Of a DNA stretch of 64,000 bases, positions 45,510 through 54,466 are shown piece by piece. The DNA lies in the NCBI GenBank assembly GCA_947499545.1, contig CANMOZ010000018.1:18517-82516 (forward strand), in the 5' to 3' direction. The position numbers and the translations under genes were made by a program. How positions within the stretch are numbered: position 1 is the first letter of the stretch; each line of letters opens with the position of its first letter. The notes beneath the pieces were generated by a model. It did not search any database and was not told the DNA's origin. It was given only the letters and a program-made list of their open reading frames with translations. The DNA is from an uncultured Saccharospirillaceae bacterium (GTDB lineage: Bacteria > Pseudomonadota > Gammaproteobacteria > Pseudomonadales > Oceanobacteraceae).

Positions 45510-46184
45510 TTGGTCAAGCGAACGAAAAGTAAACTACAAGGTTTTACTCTCGTAGAAGTATTAGCGGTGATGTTCATCATCGCGGTAGCGTTTGCTGCGC
45601 TTCAGCCCAATTTTGGTGGTGATGAGCGTAGGGATCAACTCAAGCATGAAGCCGAGCGCTGGTCAGTCATTTTAGAGCTCTTGTCTCAAGAAGCTGTGTT
45701 GACGGGGCAAGATTTTGGTGTGGCCTTTCATACGAATGGAGCGGAATTTTTTCTTCATAAGCCTCTGACGCTTGAAGAAATCGAAGAGATGCGTAAAACC
45801 GTTTCTGAGAAAAAACCGCGCCATGAATGGCAGCCTTACCAGGAGACCCCCTTCGGGTATTTAGAGCTGCCAGAACAGATCGGGTTGGTAGCCCTAATTG
45901 AAGGGCAGTCTGCTAAGTTGAAATCAGCGGATTTTGATCGAGGAAAAGCCAAATCGGAGACGGATAGCAAAGACTCAAACAAAAAAACGGGTTCGGATAT
46001 TAATGATGATGAAGAACCTGAGCCACATGTTGTGTTCTTTAGTGGTGGAGAGCAGCCTATTCTTGAGCTGACGTTTTTTTGGGACGATGTCACCGATGAT
46101 GATCCGCCGAATGTAGAAAGTGTTTTGTCGGGTGATGGTTTAGGGCGGTTTCGTGTAAGTGAGAAAGATGTTGATGAATTCTAA
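45510..46184 (+). CDS. gspH: Minor pseudopilin GspH
   Basis: 224 residues; prepilin cleavage at 'KLQG|FTLVEVLAVMFIIAV'. Longer than usual for GspH because of a polar insertion around residues 135-175 rich in Ser, Lys, Asp and Glu (for example 'ETDSKDSNKKTGSDINDDEE'). Starts with TTG, the weak start codon matching a low-abundance tip subunit. The end overlaps gspI. Confidence 0.9.
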   Translation: MVKRTKSKLQGFTLVEVLAVMFIIAVAFAALQPNFGGDERRDQLKHEAERWSVILELLSQEAVLTGQDFGVAFHTNGAEFFLHKPLTLEEIEEMRKTVSEKKPRHEWQPYQETPFGYLELPEQIGLVALIEGQSAKLKSADFDRGKAKSETDSKDSNKKTGSDINDDEEPEPHVVFFSGGEQPILELTFFWDDVTDDDPPNVESVLSGDGLGRFRVSEKDVDEF

Positions 46185-46596
46185 CGCTTACAAGGGTTTT
46201 ACGTTGATCGAAGTGATGGTTGCTTTGGCCATCTTTGCTTTGATCGGTGTTGGTATCATGCAAGTAACAACCACTCAATTAGCCAATACTTTGTATTTAG
46301 AACAACGCCTTATGAGCCAGTGGCTGGCGGACAACTTAATTAATGAAATGAAAGTTGAACGTAAAAAATGGAACATCAATCGCTGCGATGGTAGCCGATC
46401 TGGAGAGACTGAATTTTTAGAACAAAAATGGAAGTACAGCTTAAAGATATCATCTAACCCTTTTAATATTGAAGCAAATCAGTTAACGGGTGATTACGGA
46501 AAGAATGTGTGCCAAATTGAGCTAGAGCTTTTTTTTCCAGGCTCTGAAAATGATTCAGCCGGTATTTATCGAGGCTATGTAGGGGTTAACCCATGA
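46168..46596 (+). CDS. gspI: Minor pseudopilin GspI
   Basis: About 142 residues; prepilin site 'AYKG|FTLIEVMVALAIFALIGVG'. Then 'LMSQWLADNLINEMKVE', the usual GspI helix. Start options are GTG 46159, ATG 46168 and ATG 46174, all inside the end of gspH; ATG 46168 is a compromise. Stop overlaps gspJ by 4 bases. Part of the GspHIJK pseudopilus tip. Confidence 0.9.
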   Translation: MLMNSNAYKGFTLIEVMVALAIFALIGVGIMQVTTTQLANTLYLEQRLMSQWLADNLINEMKVERKKWNINRCDGSRSGETEFLEQKWKYSLKISSNPFNIEANQLTGDYGKNVCQIELELFFPGSENDSAGIYRGYVGVNP

Positions 46597-47393
46597 CCCC
46601 TAAAACGGTACCGTCTAACCCATCCATTCAGCAGTCAGTTAAAGGTTTTACTTTAATTGAGGTGCTTGTTGCCATTGCGATCACCGCGGTTATCAGTGTG
46701 GGCGTGCTGCAAGTCATGACGACAGTGATTGATTCAAAAAGAGCTATTGATACCAAAAGTACTTTGTTTGCCGATATGCAGCGTTTGGATTTCATAATGA
46801 AGCGTGATGTGTCACAAATGATCAGTCGAGAAATTATCGATGTTTCTGGTTTGAAAACGCATTCGGATATCTTGGACGATGAAGGATCTGATTACTTGTT
46901 AGAGTTTTCCCGCCTTGGATGGAAACCAAGCCCTGTTTCTAATCATAAACGAAGCGCCATTCAGAGAGTTGCGTATCAATTTGAAGACTTTGGTTCCGAT
47001 GAATGCAAGCCCGCTCGTGAGAGGGTCATGCTGGGCAAAGAAGATGAGGATGAGCCAAAAGGTTTCTGTTTGATACGTTATTACTGGACCGTATTGGATC
47101 GAATGAGTGACACCGAGCCTATGCAGCAAATCCTTTATGATTATGTTGGGCCTGAATCACAAATTGAGCTTGTGGTCGAGCAAGTAGCAAAAGAGAGTAA
47201 TGCCGGAGTCGCTGAGACGAGTACGGAAGGTGATATTCAAAGAATTAAAACCACGAGTGATGTACGTTTGTCGTTAGAAAAGACACCTTTTGTGAGGGCT
47301 GTAGTGCTTAAATTGGAACTCCCTGAGTGGGGATTGTTTGAGCGTTATTGGGCAACACCGAAGGTTGAAATCAGTAATGCGGAGGCATTTTAA
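46593..47393 (+). CDS. gspJ: Minor pseudopilin GspJ
   Basis: 266 residues; prepilin site 'SVKG|FTLIEVLVAIAITAVISVG' after an unusually long leader of about 18 residues. The C-terminal half shows 'AVVLKLELPEWGLFERYW', a GspJ feature. Coupled to gspI (ATGA overlap) and to gspK (TAATG overlap). Confidence 0.9.
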   Translation: MTPKTVPSNPSIQQSVKGFTLIEVLVAIAITAVISVGVLQVMTTVIDSKRAIDTKSTLFADMQRLDFIMKRDVSQMISREIIDVSGLKTHSDILDDEGSDYLLEFSRLGWKPSPVSNHKRSAIQRVAYQFEDFGSDECKPARERVMLGKEDEDEPKGFCLIRYYWTVLDRMSDTEPMQQILYDYVGPESQIELVVEQVAKESNAGVAETSTEGDIQRIKTTSDVRLSLEKTPFVRAVVLKLELPEWGLFERYWATPKVEISNAEAF

Positions 47394-48577
47394 TGGGTAT
47401 GCCTCATTTAAAAAAATCAAGCTGTTTTAAATTCCCCCGTTCTCAAAATGGTATTGCGTTAATTGCCATTCTTTTGCTTTTTGTCATGGTGGTTATGCTG
47501 GCGGTCGGAATGATTGAGCGCCAAGAGTTAACAATGAAGCGGGCGAAAAACACTTTTCAGCGTGAAGAACTGAAGCAAGTTGCATTGGGTATAGAAGTGA
47601 GCCTTAAAGAAATGACTTTAGGGATGCTGAATAATGCTAAAAAACTCGGGGGAAGTAATGTTAAACCTTATCTTTATTTTAACCCCTTAGGTTTTTTTGC
47701 AACGCCTTTGCCCGGTGTTGATGAGTATGATGTGGCGATTCATATAAGTGATCCTCGAGGACGATTAAACCTGAATGAGTTAAGCCGAGATAATGAGGCT
47801 ACACGGAAACAAGCTGCGGAAAATATTTTGCGATCGCTTTTGCTGGACCTGAGTTTTGAAGACCCCAATGCGTTTATTCAGGAAGTTAAACGTTGGTTAG
47901 ATCAAGATATGAATATCAGTGATCCGGATTATGAATCACGTGATATTCCCCATAAGGCAGGCCATCAACCTTTAGTTCATTTCAGTGAGCTCAATGTGTT
48001 TGAGTGGTTGACTGAAAAAGATCGTGAACAGCAGCGATTAAATTGGCTAGGTCTTTATGTGGATGTTCTGCCGCTTGAAAAAGGTAAACCGTCGAAACTG
48101 AATGTGAATACGGCGTGTAAAAAGCTGTTAGCGTCCATGTTTACAGATTGCCCTCAATGCACTACCGACTTACTTAAAGAGCGAGACTCTGGTGTTGAAG
48201 AGGCGCCAGCGGGTTTTATGGGTAAGGGGTTTAGAGAGGCCGATAAAATACTGGAAGTGACAAAGGTAAAGGAATTTTATGAGGAAGTTGCCGCTAATAA
48301 TCCGGATGGCGGTAACGCACCTGAAAACGAAAATGACAACACCAATCAAAATCGTTCAGATGTAAGAAAAGTGCCTTGGCCTAAAGATCAATTAGGCGTT
48401 ATGACGGATTATCTCGATATTTATATTCGTGTGCAGAGAAAAGGCACAGACTCGGTGTTTGATATGAAAACTCGATTTAAAGTTGATCAAGATGCGCCTA
48501 AAGTAGAAGTCGCGTATCGTAATTATAGTCCAATACAGCCAATTACCTTAGCGAATCAGCGCGTTTGTCTAGACTAA
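47393..48577 (+). CDS. gspK: Minor pseudopilin GspK
   Basis: 394 residues. Leader with cleavage near 'SQNG|IALIAILLLFVMVVMLAV', which lacks the Glu5 of other pseudopilins, as expected for GspK. The large globular domain has 'ISDPRGRLNLNEL' and 'PLEKGKPSKLNVNTA', standard GspK segments. The late region contains an Asn/Glu-rich linker (PENENDNTNQNRSD). GspK caps the pseudopilus tip. Confidence 0.93.
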   Translation: MGMPHLKKSSCFKFPRSQNGIALIAILLLFVMVVMLAVGMIERQELTMKRAKNTFQREELKQVALGIEVSLKEMTLGMLNNAKKLGGSNVKPYLYFNPLGFFATPLPGVDEYDVAIHISDPRGRLNLNELSRDNEATRKQAAENILRSLLLDLSFEDPNAFIQEVKRWLDQDMNISDPDYESRDIPHKAGHQPLVHFSELNVFEWLTEKDREQQRLNWLGLYVDVLPLEKGKPSKLNVNTACKKLLASMFTDCPQCTTDLLKERDSGVEEAPAGFMGKGFREADKILEVTKVKEFYEEVAANNPDGGNAPENENDNTNQNRSDVRKVPWPKDQLGVMTDYLDIYIRVQRKGTDSVFDMKTRFKVDQDAPKVEVAYRNYSPIQPITLANQRVCLD

Positions 48578-48683
48578 GTAAGCTATTTAGTTCAATGCTA
48601 CGCAAAGCTCTGAGTCGCTTGGGAGTTAGCGCTAAACTGTTAGAATTGTAGGGCCCAGTTCGGCCTATTGGCTAGGAATTCTT

Positions 48684-49928
48684 ATGTTAAGAACGTTGTT
48701 TGTACGGCCTCATCCCTTTAATGGTGATTTAGTAGAGTGGGGCATATACGAAGAGAATAAGTGTGTAAGACACAGTAAAGGCTTTGTTGATAGGGTAGAT
48801 TTGCCTGAAACGGGTGACTTCTATGAGGCAATTTGTGTTGCACCCTCTGCGCGAATGTTTGCAACCCAGGTAAGCTTACCTAATGTGAATGCCAGAATGT
48901 TAAATCGGGCACTTCCTTATGCTATTGAAGAGCATGTTGCCACAGATGTGGATCGTTTGCATCTGACCATTACCGGTAAAAAATCTAAGAATGAATACTA
49001 TGTGACGGCAGTAGAAAAAGAGCTATTAGAGAACTGGTTGGGTTTGGGGGAAGCCGAGTGGGGACCTTTAACCAACATGGTACCTGATGCACTATGTTTG
49101 CCTCACCAAGATAAAAGTTGGTCAATCTTAATAGAGGATGATCATGCCTTTATTCGTTTAGATGAGCATCACACCCTATACGCTGAACGTGAAAATGTGG
49201 TGTCTATCTTAGATGGGTATTACCAAGCGATTGAAAAGCCCCCTGAGTTGATAAGGGTTTTTTTAGCGGACCCTGATGGTGAGAAACTGTTGGTGGCAAC
49301 CCTTGAAAACCATCTTGCGTTAGGGCCAGAAACAGCAATTGAAGTTCGCCAATACAAAAGCGCATTAAATTTATTTGCTAAAGGCTATGAAGATCAAGAT
49401 TTAGCCAACTTACTGCAAGGTCAGTATCGACCTCTCATAAAAAAAGAAAGCAAAAAAAGCCCTTGGCGACTTCCTATGGGGATTGCGGCTGCTTGGTTGT
49501 TCCTCAGTGTAGGCAGTCATTGGTATGAAGCTTCAGTGTTAGATAGCCAAGCCAATTACGTTAAAAAAGCTTCTCGAGATTTCTTTAGGGAGCTTTTTCC
49601 AAACGAGCGTAGAATTCAAGATATTCGCAGACAAATGAAGCCCTACCTTGCTGGTGGCGAGAGCGCTAGTGGAAGTTTTGTTTCTACCTTGGCGGGTGTC
49701 GGGGTTGTAAAGCAGCAACCGGCATTTGATAAGATGATTATTCGTGCCATTCGCTTTAATGAAAACCGTGGCGGACTTTTTTTAGAAATGAATGGCGATT
49801 CTGTTGCAACCTTTGAGAAATTTAAAACAGCCTTATCAGAAGCTGGGTTGGAAGCTGAATTGGCATCAGTTTCAAGTCAAAATGGTCAAGTACAGGGTCG
49901 CGTTCGAGTTGGGGGGATGAATGGCTAA
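48684..49928 (+). CDS. gspL: Type II secretion protein GspL
   Basis: 414 residues: a cytoplasmic actin-like domain (about 1-260; 'RALPYAIEEHVATDVDRLHL'), one membrane helix (about 268-285, 'PMGIAAAWLFLSVGSHWY') and a periplasmic ferredoxin-like domain with 'LAGVGVVKQQPAFDKMIIRAIRF' (in part). Anchors GspE to the membrane platform. A 106-bp gap before it may carry its own promoter. Overlaps gspM by 8 bases. Confidence 0.93.
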   Translation: MLRTLFVRPHPFNGDLVEWGIYEENKCVRHSKGFVDRVDLPETGDFYEAICVAPSARMFATQVSLPNVNARMLNRALPYAIEEHVATDVDRLHLTITGKKSKNEYYVTAVEKELLENWLGLGEAEWGPLTNMVPDALCLPHQDKSWSILIEDDHAFIRLDEHHTLYAERENVVSILDGYYQAIEKPPELIRVFLADPDGEKLLVATLENHLALGPETAIEVRQYKSALNLFAKGYEDQDLANLLQGQYRPLIKKESKKSPWRLPMGIAAAWLFLSVGSHWYEASVLDSQANYVKKASRDFFRELFPNERRIQDIRRQMKPYLAGGESASGSFVSTLAGVGVVKQQPAFDKMIIRAIRFNENRGGLFLEMNGDSVATFEKFKTALSEAGLEAELASVSSQNGQVQGRVRVGGMNG

Positions 49929-50439
49929 GCACCGTTTGCAAGAAATCAAATATCAAATTCAGCACGCTCCAATACTCCTTAAAGTTTCCCAGTGGTACCA
50001 AGGTCTCCCTGAACGAGAGCAGAAGATTTTCTATTGGTTAGGGGTGCTGCTTGCTGTCGCTCTTGTTTTTTCATTGATCTGGGCTCCAGCAGAAAAAGCA
50101 AAAACTGAAGCTGAAAAAAAACTTCAAAAAGAACTGTCTTTGCATCAGTGGATGCAAGATAACGCACATAAAGTGAAAGGAAGAAGTCATGCAGCGGCTT
50201 CGAGTGACGGTTCACTGTTGGGCACCATTAACGAATCCGCCCGGAAACATACTATTTCACTCACTCGATTTGAACCTGATGGTGATACAGGGGTTCGAAT
50301 TTGGTTAGAAAATGCAGTGTTTGATAATGTGATGGCTTGGGTGCAAGATCTTGAACAGCAAGGCGTATTAATGTCTCAATTCAACGCTGATCGTGAGGAA
50401 CAAGGTAAAGCCAGTTTCCGTATGACATTTCGCCGGTAA
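49921..50439 (+). CDS. gspM: Type II secretion protein GspM
   Basis: 172 residues: short cytoplasmic N-terminus, membrane helix 'IFYWLGVLLAVALVFSLIW' (about 38-56) and a periplasmic ferredoxin-like domain. 'LPEREQKIFYWLGVLL' is a recognisable GspM signature. Works with GspL. Last gene of the cluster; no gspN or gspO follows. Confidence 0.92.
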   Translation: MAKHRLQEIKYQIQHAPILLKVSQWYQGLPEREQKIFYWLGVLLAVALVFSLIWAPAEKAKTEAEKKLQKELSLHQWMQDNAHKVKGRSHAAASSDGSLLGTINESARKHTISLTRFEPDGDTGVRIWLENAVFDNVMAWVQDLEQQGVLMSQFNADREEQGKASFRMTFRR

Positions 50440-50504
50440 CGATCGTCCTATAGCGTGACGTTTAAAAATCTTTAACTGGATACTCTGTGTAAAAGAGGTG
50501 AGCC

Positions 50505-51863
50505 TTGACTGATCGTCAGCTTCCAACATTCGATTATGACTTATTTGTTATTGGCGCAGGCTCAGGTGGCGTGAGGGCGAGTCGAAAGACGGCAGCCCTA
50601 GGGAAAAAAGTGGCTGTTGCAGAAGCTTCAGCCTTAGGTGGAACTTGCGTTAATTTAGGTTGTGTACCCAAAAAGCTTTTCGTATATGCATCTGAATACC
50701 CAGAATTTGCTCAGCAGGCAAAGGGTTTCGGAATTGATATGGAGGTCACAGGTCGTGACTGGGTGCGCCTTCTTGAAAATAAAAACCAAGAAATATCTCG
50801 GTTGAATGGCATCTATCAATCCTTACTGGATAACGCTGGTGTAGAGTTGATTCGTGGGCATGCGCGTCTGGTAGATGAACACCGAGTAGAGGTCAATGGC
50901 AAAGAGTATTCAGCTGAGAAAATTTTATTGGCCGTTGGCGGCCGTCCCTATCGACCCACATTTCCAGGTGTAGAGTACACGCTGACATCTGATGATATGT
51001 TTTTTCTTGATGAACTTCCCAATCGATTAATGGTGATTGGGAGTGGTTATATAGCTGTCGAATTTGCCGGCATCATGAATGGCCTGGGCGTTAGTACTTG
51101 GCTTGCCTATCGAGCCAATCAAGTGTTACGGGGCTTTGATGATGATATCCGGGCATTTGTTGGGCAAGAAATCGCGAAAAAAGGGGTTAGAACCTTACCG
51201 GAACACCAGATTGAATCGGTCACTAAACTGCCCTCTGGTACTTATTCGGTTGCCTTTACGGGCCAAGATCCTGTTGAAGTGGATGCTGTTTTAATGTGCA
51301 CGGGTCGTGAGGCTAATGTTGAGCACTTAGGGCTTGATAAAGTGGGCCTTAGCTTAAACGAAAAAGGGTTAATTGATGTGAACGGCTTTTTCCAAACACG
51401 TTGCCCATCCGTGTACGCGTTGGGTGACTTGATTGAAGGGCCAGCATTGACACCTGTTGCTATTGCTGAAGCCATGAGGTTTGTGTCTCAGCAATATGAA
51501 AACAGTCAAACAGAAATGGATTATTCTGATATACCGACAGCCGTCTTTTCACAACCACCAATAGGGACTGTTGGGTTAACAGAAGCTGAAGCAAAAGCAC
51601 AATATTCGGATGTAAAAGTTTATAGATCTGAATTTAAAGCAATGAAGCATACCTTATCAGGCATTAATGAACGCACGCTTATGAAGCTTATTGTTGATCA
51701 GCAGTCTGATCGGGTGTTAGGGGCTCATATGGTAGGTGAACATGCTGGGGAAATTATGCAAGGAATTGCGATTGCGATAAAAGCAGGTGCAACTAAAGCA
51801 CAGTTTGATGCCACCATTGGTATTCATCCAACTGCAGCAGAAGAATTTACGACTTTAAGTTAA
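50505..51863 (+). CDS. gor: Glutathione-disulfide reductase
   Basis: 452 residues. Class I flavin disulfide reductase with FAD motif 'FVIGAGSGGVRASR', redox-active pair Cys48/Cys53 in 'GGTCVNLGCVPKK' and catalytic His441 in 'GIHPTAAEEF'. The 'SGGVRASR' start and the NADPH-site region ('MVIGSGYIAVEFAGIMNGLG') fit glutathione reductase of the Gor type. Keeps glutathione reduced in the cytoplasm. TTG start after AAGAGGTGAGCC. Apparently monocistronic. Confidence 0.93.
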   Translation: MTDRQLPTFDYDLFVIGAGSGGVRASRKTAALGKKVAVAEASALGGTCVNLGCVPKKLFVYASEYPEFAQQAKGFGIDMEVTGRDWVRLLENKNQEISRLNGIYQSLLDNAGVELIRGHARLVDEHRVEVNGKEYSAEKILLAVGGRPYRPTFPGVEYTLTSDDMFFLDELPNRLMVIGSGYIAVEFAGIMNGLGVSTWLAYRANQVLRGFDDDIRAFVGQEIAKKGVRTLPEHQIESVTKLPSGTYSVAFTGQDPVEVDAVLMCTGREANVEHLGLDKVGLSLNEKGLIDVNGFFQTRCPSVYALGDLIEGPALTPVAIAEAMRFVSQQYENSQTEMDYSDIPTAVFSQPPIGTVGLTEAEAKAQYSDVKVYRSEFKAMKHTLSGINERTLMKLIVDQQSDRVLGAHMVGEHAGEIMQGIAIAIKAGATKAQFDATIGIHPTAAEEFTTLS

Positions 51864-51872
51864 AAAATTAAT

Positions 51873-51905
51873 CGCTCCATGGGTAACCATTAGTTGCCTG
51901 TGGAG
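51873..51905 (+). terminator. Hairpin after gor
   Basis: Two-part stem: GCTCCA (51873-51878) with TGGAGC (51900-51905), and GGTAAC with GTTGCC inside (one G-U pair). It starts 9 bases after the gor stop. T-tract weak. Confidence 0.55.
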
Positions 51906-52328
51906 CTTGCGAATTTCTTGCTCTTATTTCTTGTGCATATTTTAAAATGTAAGCCTGCCATTCGTTAAATCTTTCTTTTCAGAAACCTATCTTTTAAATT
52001 AAAACTTCGTAGTAAAAAACTTCATTTTTTTGCAAATCCTTAACAAAAATTAATGGTGTGCTTTATGGTTCGTTCTTAATCTGAAGAGCCCTCGTTTTTG
52101 TAAAAAACTCAGAAATTGGTACGAACGTTTATGATTTGCTTGGGTTTTATAGAGGGATGATGCGTAACCATTTTTTATGAACGTTGGCTGAATTGACAGT
52201 CATATGTGACCTTTTTAACCCTGTCCCGGGTGTGGGTGGTGCCTTAGTATGGCCGGGTTATGACAAAGCGAACTCTCCAGCCATACTTAGACTGGATCGT
52301 TCGCTTCCTCACAAGGGAGGTCTTGAAG
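51906..52328. other. AT-rich intergenic region before the leucine dehydrogenase operon
   Basis: About 420 bases with no convincing gene. The first 200 bases are AT-rich and must carry the operon promoter. I saw no clear operator. A frame open from 52184 and the upstream extension of the dehydrogenase frame (52260) are compositional and lack ribosome-binding sites. Confidence 0.4.
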
Positions 52329-53339
52329 ATGTTCGAAATGATGAAAGAGGCATCTCTACAAGAGCTGCATTTTCGCTGCAATGATAATCTACAAGCCATC
52401 ATTGCAATACACAGTACAGCACTGGGGCCAGCATTAGGTGGTTGCAGGTTTGTAGAATATGACAATACAGAAAGCGCGGTGCGTGATGCGGTTCGTCTCG
52501 CAACGGGTATGAGTTACAAAGCGGCGATGGCGGGTGTGCCGCATGGGGGTGGCAAAAGTGTCATCATGAAACCCAAATCCTTTGACCGTAAACGGTTATT
52601 TGAAATATTTGGCGATTTTGTCAATGAACTAGGAGGTCGTTACATTACCGCGATGGACAGCGGAACCGAAGTGGCTGATATGGATATAATCAAATCCGTT
52701 ACGCCCTATGTTGCGAGTTCGAGTAATATAGGTGATCCCTCTCCTTATACTGCACAAGGTGTTGTGCAAGGCATTAAGGCTGCGGTAGAAGTTAAACTTA
52801 AATCTGAAATAAAAGGATTAACCATCGCAATACAAGGACTTGGACATGTAGGGTATGCCATGGCTGAAATGCTGCATTCTCTAGGTGCAAAATTAATTGT
52901 TGCTGATGTTGATCCAAACAAAGTTAAAAAAGCGGTTGATGAACTGGGCGCTAAGGAAACATCCGTTGGGGAAATCCTTTTTCAAAAATGTGATGTATTA
53001 GCACCTTGTGGTTTGGGCGGTGTGATCAATGCCGATACCGTTAATAAGCTCCATTGCCAAATTATTGCTGGCTGCGCCAACAATCAATTAGATACTAAAG
53101 ATCTAGGCGATCACCTATACAAAAAAGGCATTTTGTATTCTCCTGATTATGTCATTAATTCAGGCGGATTAATCTTTGCCTCTTGCCGCTATCACGAACA
53201 CTCTGATGAAGAGGCGCTCACTAAAATTGATCATTTATATGAGACCTTAAAGGAACTTTTTGAGCGCTCAGCCGCCGATCAAATAGCACCTCATTTGCTA
53301 GCGGATCATATGGCTGAAGAGAAGCTTGCGAAACACTGA
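52329..53339 (+). CDS. Leucine dehydrogenase (Glu/Leu/Phe/Val dehydrogenase family)
   Basis: About 336 residues, the length of short-form leucine dehydrogenase. 'STALGPALGGCRF' and the catalytic Lys region 'KAAMAGVPHGGGKSVI' are clear; the NAD domain has 'IAIQGLGHVGYAMAEMLH'. Deaminates Leu, Val and Ile to 2-oxoacids. ATG 52329 has GGGAGG about 9 bases upstream. First gene of an operon with a 2-oxoacid dehydrogenase, which would use its products. Confidence 0.92.
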   Translation: MFEMMKEASLQELHFRCNDNLQAIIAIHSTALGPALGGCRFVEYDNTESAVRDAVRLATGMSYKAAMAGVPHGGGKSVIMKPKSFDRKRLFEIFGDFVNELGGRYITAMDSGTEVADMDIIKSVTPYVASSSNIGDPSPYTAQGVVQGIKAAVEVKLKSEIKGLTIAIQGLGHVGYAMAEMLHSLGAKLIVADVDPNKVKKAVDELGAKETSVGEILFQKCDVLAPCGLGGVINADTVNKLHCQIIAGCANNQLDTKDLGDHLYKKGILYSPDYVINSGGLIFASCRYHEHSDEEALTKIDHLYETLKELFERSAADQIAPHLLADHMAEEKLAKH

Positions 53340-53365
53340 TTATTTAAAAAAGCTACGAGGTGTTT

Positions 53366-54466
53366 ATGGAAGCGGTATGTCATTTTGATATTAAGTTTAA
53401 TCGATTTATTGATCCTCAAGGAAATGTTGTTGATAGGCTGCCTGATTGGGCAACGGAATCCTTTTTGGTGTCTGCCTATCAAGACATGGTAAAAACGCGA
53501 GTCTTCGATCAAAAAGCTATTGCGTTACAACGTACAGGTCAGCTTGGCACTTATCCTTCCACATTAGGTATGGAAGCGATTGGGGTTGCGATTGGACTGG
53601 CGATGGATAAAGAGGACGTGTTTGTACCTTATTATCGTGACCATGCGACCCTATTAAAAAGAGGCTATCGCATGGAGGATATTCTCTTATATTGGGGAGG
53701 CGACGAGCGAGGCAGTTTGGCTGGCATGCCTCAAGATTTTCCTTATTGCGTGCCCATTGCGACTCAGTGTGGGCATGCCGTTGGGGTAGCAGCTGCTAAA
53801 AAAATTCGTGGCAGCAGTAATGCATCCCTGGTGACCATTGGCGACGGAGGTACCTCAAAAGGTGATTTTTTAGAGGCTGTGAATGTTGCAGGTGCTTGGC
53901 AGCTGCCGGTGGTCTTTATCATTAATAATAATCAATGGGCTATATCCGTTCCGAGAAATCTGCAAACCGGTGCGAAAACACTGGCCCAAAAAGCCATTCT
54001 TGGAGGCGTGCCTAGTTTGCAGGTTGACGGCAACGATTTTGTCGCTGTTTATGACGCAACCAAAGAAGCGCTCAAAAGAGCTTATCATCACAAAGGCGCA
54101 ACGGTGATTGAGTGCGTATCCTATCGGCTCAGTGACCACACAACGGCCGATGATGCTACGCGATATCGTCGTTCTGAAGAAGTCAGCTCAGCGTGGGAAC
54201 GAGAACCGGTTAAACGTCTTCAACAGTATTTGTATAAACAGGGCGCTTGGAATGAGCACAAAGAGCAAGCCCTGCTAAAAGAAGCGCAGCAAGCGGTAGA
54301 GGTTGCCGTTAAACGCTATTTATCTTCTGAGCCAGAGCCAGCAGAAGCCATGTTTGATCACTTGTATGCAGAAATGCCACAGGGGATGGAAGAGCAGTTG
54401 GAAGAGCTATCAACAAAAGTTCAGCGAATGGCAGCGGTAGGGAAAGGGGGAAGCAGTCATGGCTGA
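53366..54466 (+). CDS. 2-oxoacid dehydrogenase E1 alpha (branched-chain type)
   Basis: 366 residues. TPP/Mg site 'VTIGDGGTSKGDFLEAVNVAG' (in part) ending 'IINNNQWAIS'; phosphorylation-loop-like 'YRLSDHTTADDATRYR'. Oxidatively decarboxylates 2-oxoacids together with E1 beta. The branched-chain assignment rests on the leucine dehydrogenase gene directly upstream (26 bases); a pyruvate role is the alternative. ATG 53366 with GAGGT upstream. Confidence 0.88.
   Translation: MEAVCHFDIKFNRFIDPQGNVVDRLPDWATESFLVSAYQDMVKTRVFDQKAIALQRTGQLGTYPSTLGMEAIGVAIGLAMDKEDVFVPYYRDHATLLKRGYRMEDILLYWGGDERGSLAGMPQDFPYCVPIATQCGHAVGVAAAKKIRGSSNASLVTIGDGGTSKGDFLEAVNVAGAWQLPVVFIINNNQWAISVPRNLQTGAKTLAQKAILGGVPSLQVDGNDFVAVYDATKEALKRAYHHKGATVIECVSYRLSDHTTADDATRYRRSEEVSSAWEREPVKRLQQYLYKQGAWNEHKEQALLKEAQQAVEVAVKRYLSSEPEPAEAMFDHLYAEMPQGMEEQLEELSTKVQRMAAVGKGGSSHG

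Noticed and set aside
52184-52384. Plus-strand 66-codon frame upstream of leucine dehydrogenase
   Set aside because: It overlaps the dehydrogenase start in another frame, has no ribosome-binding site and resembles no protein family.
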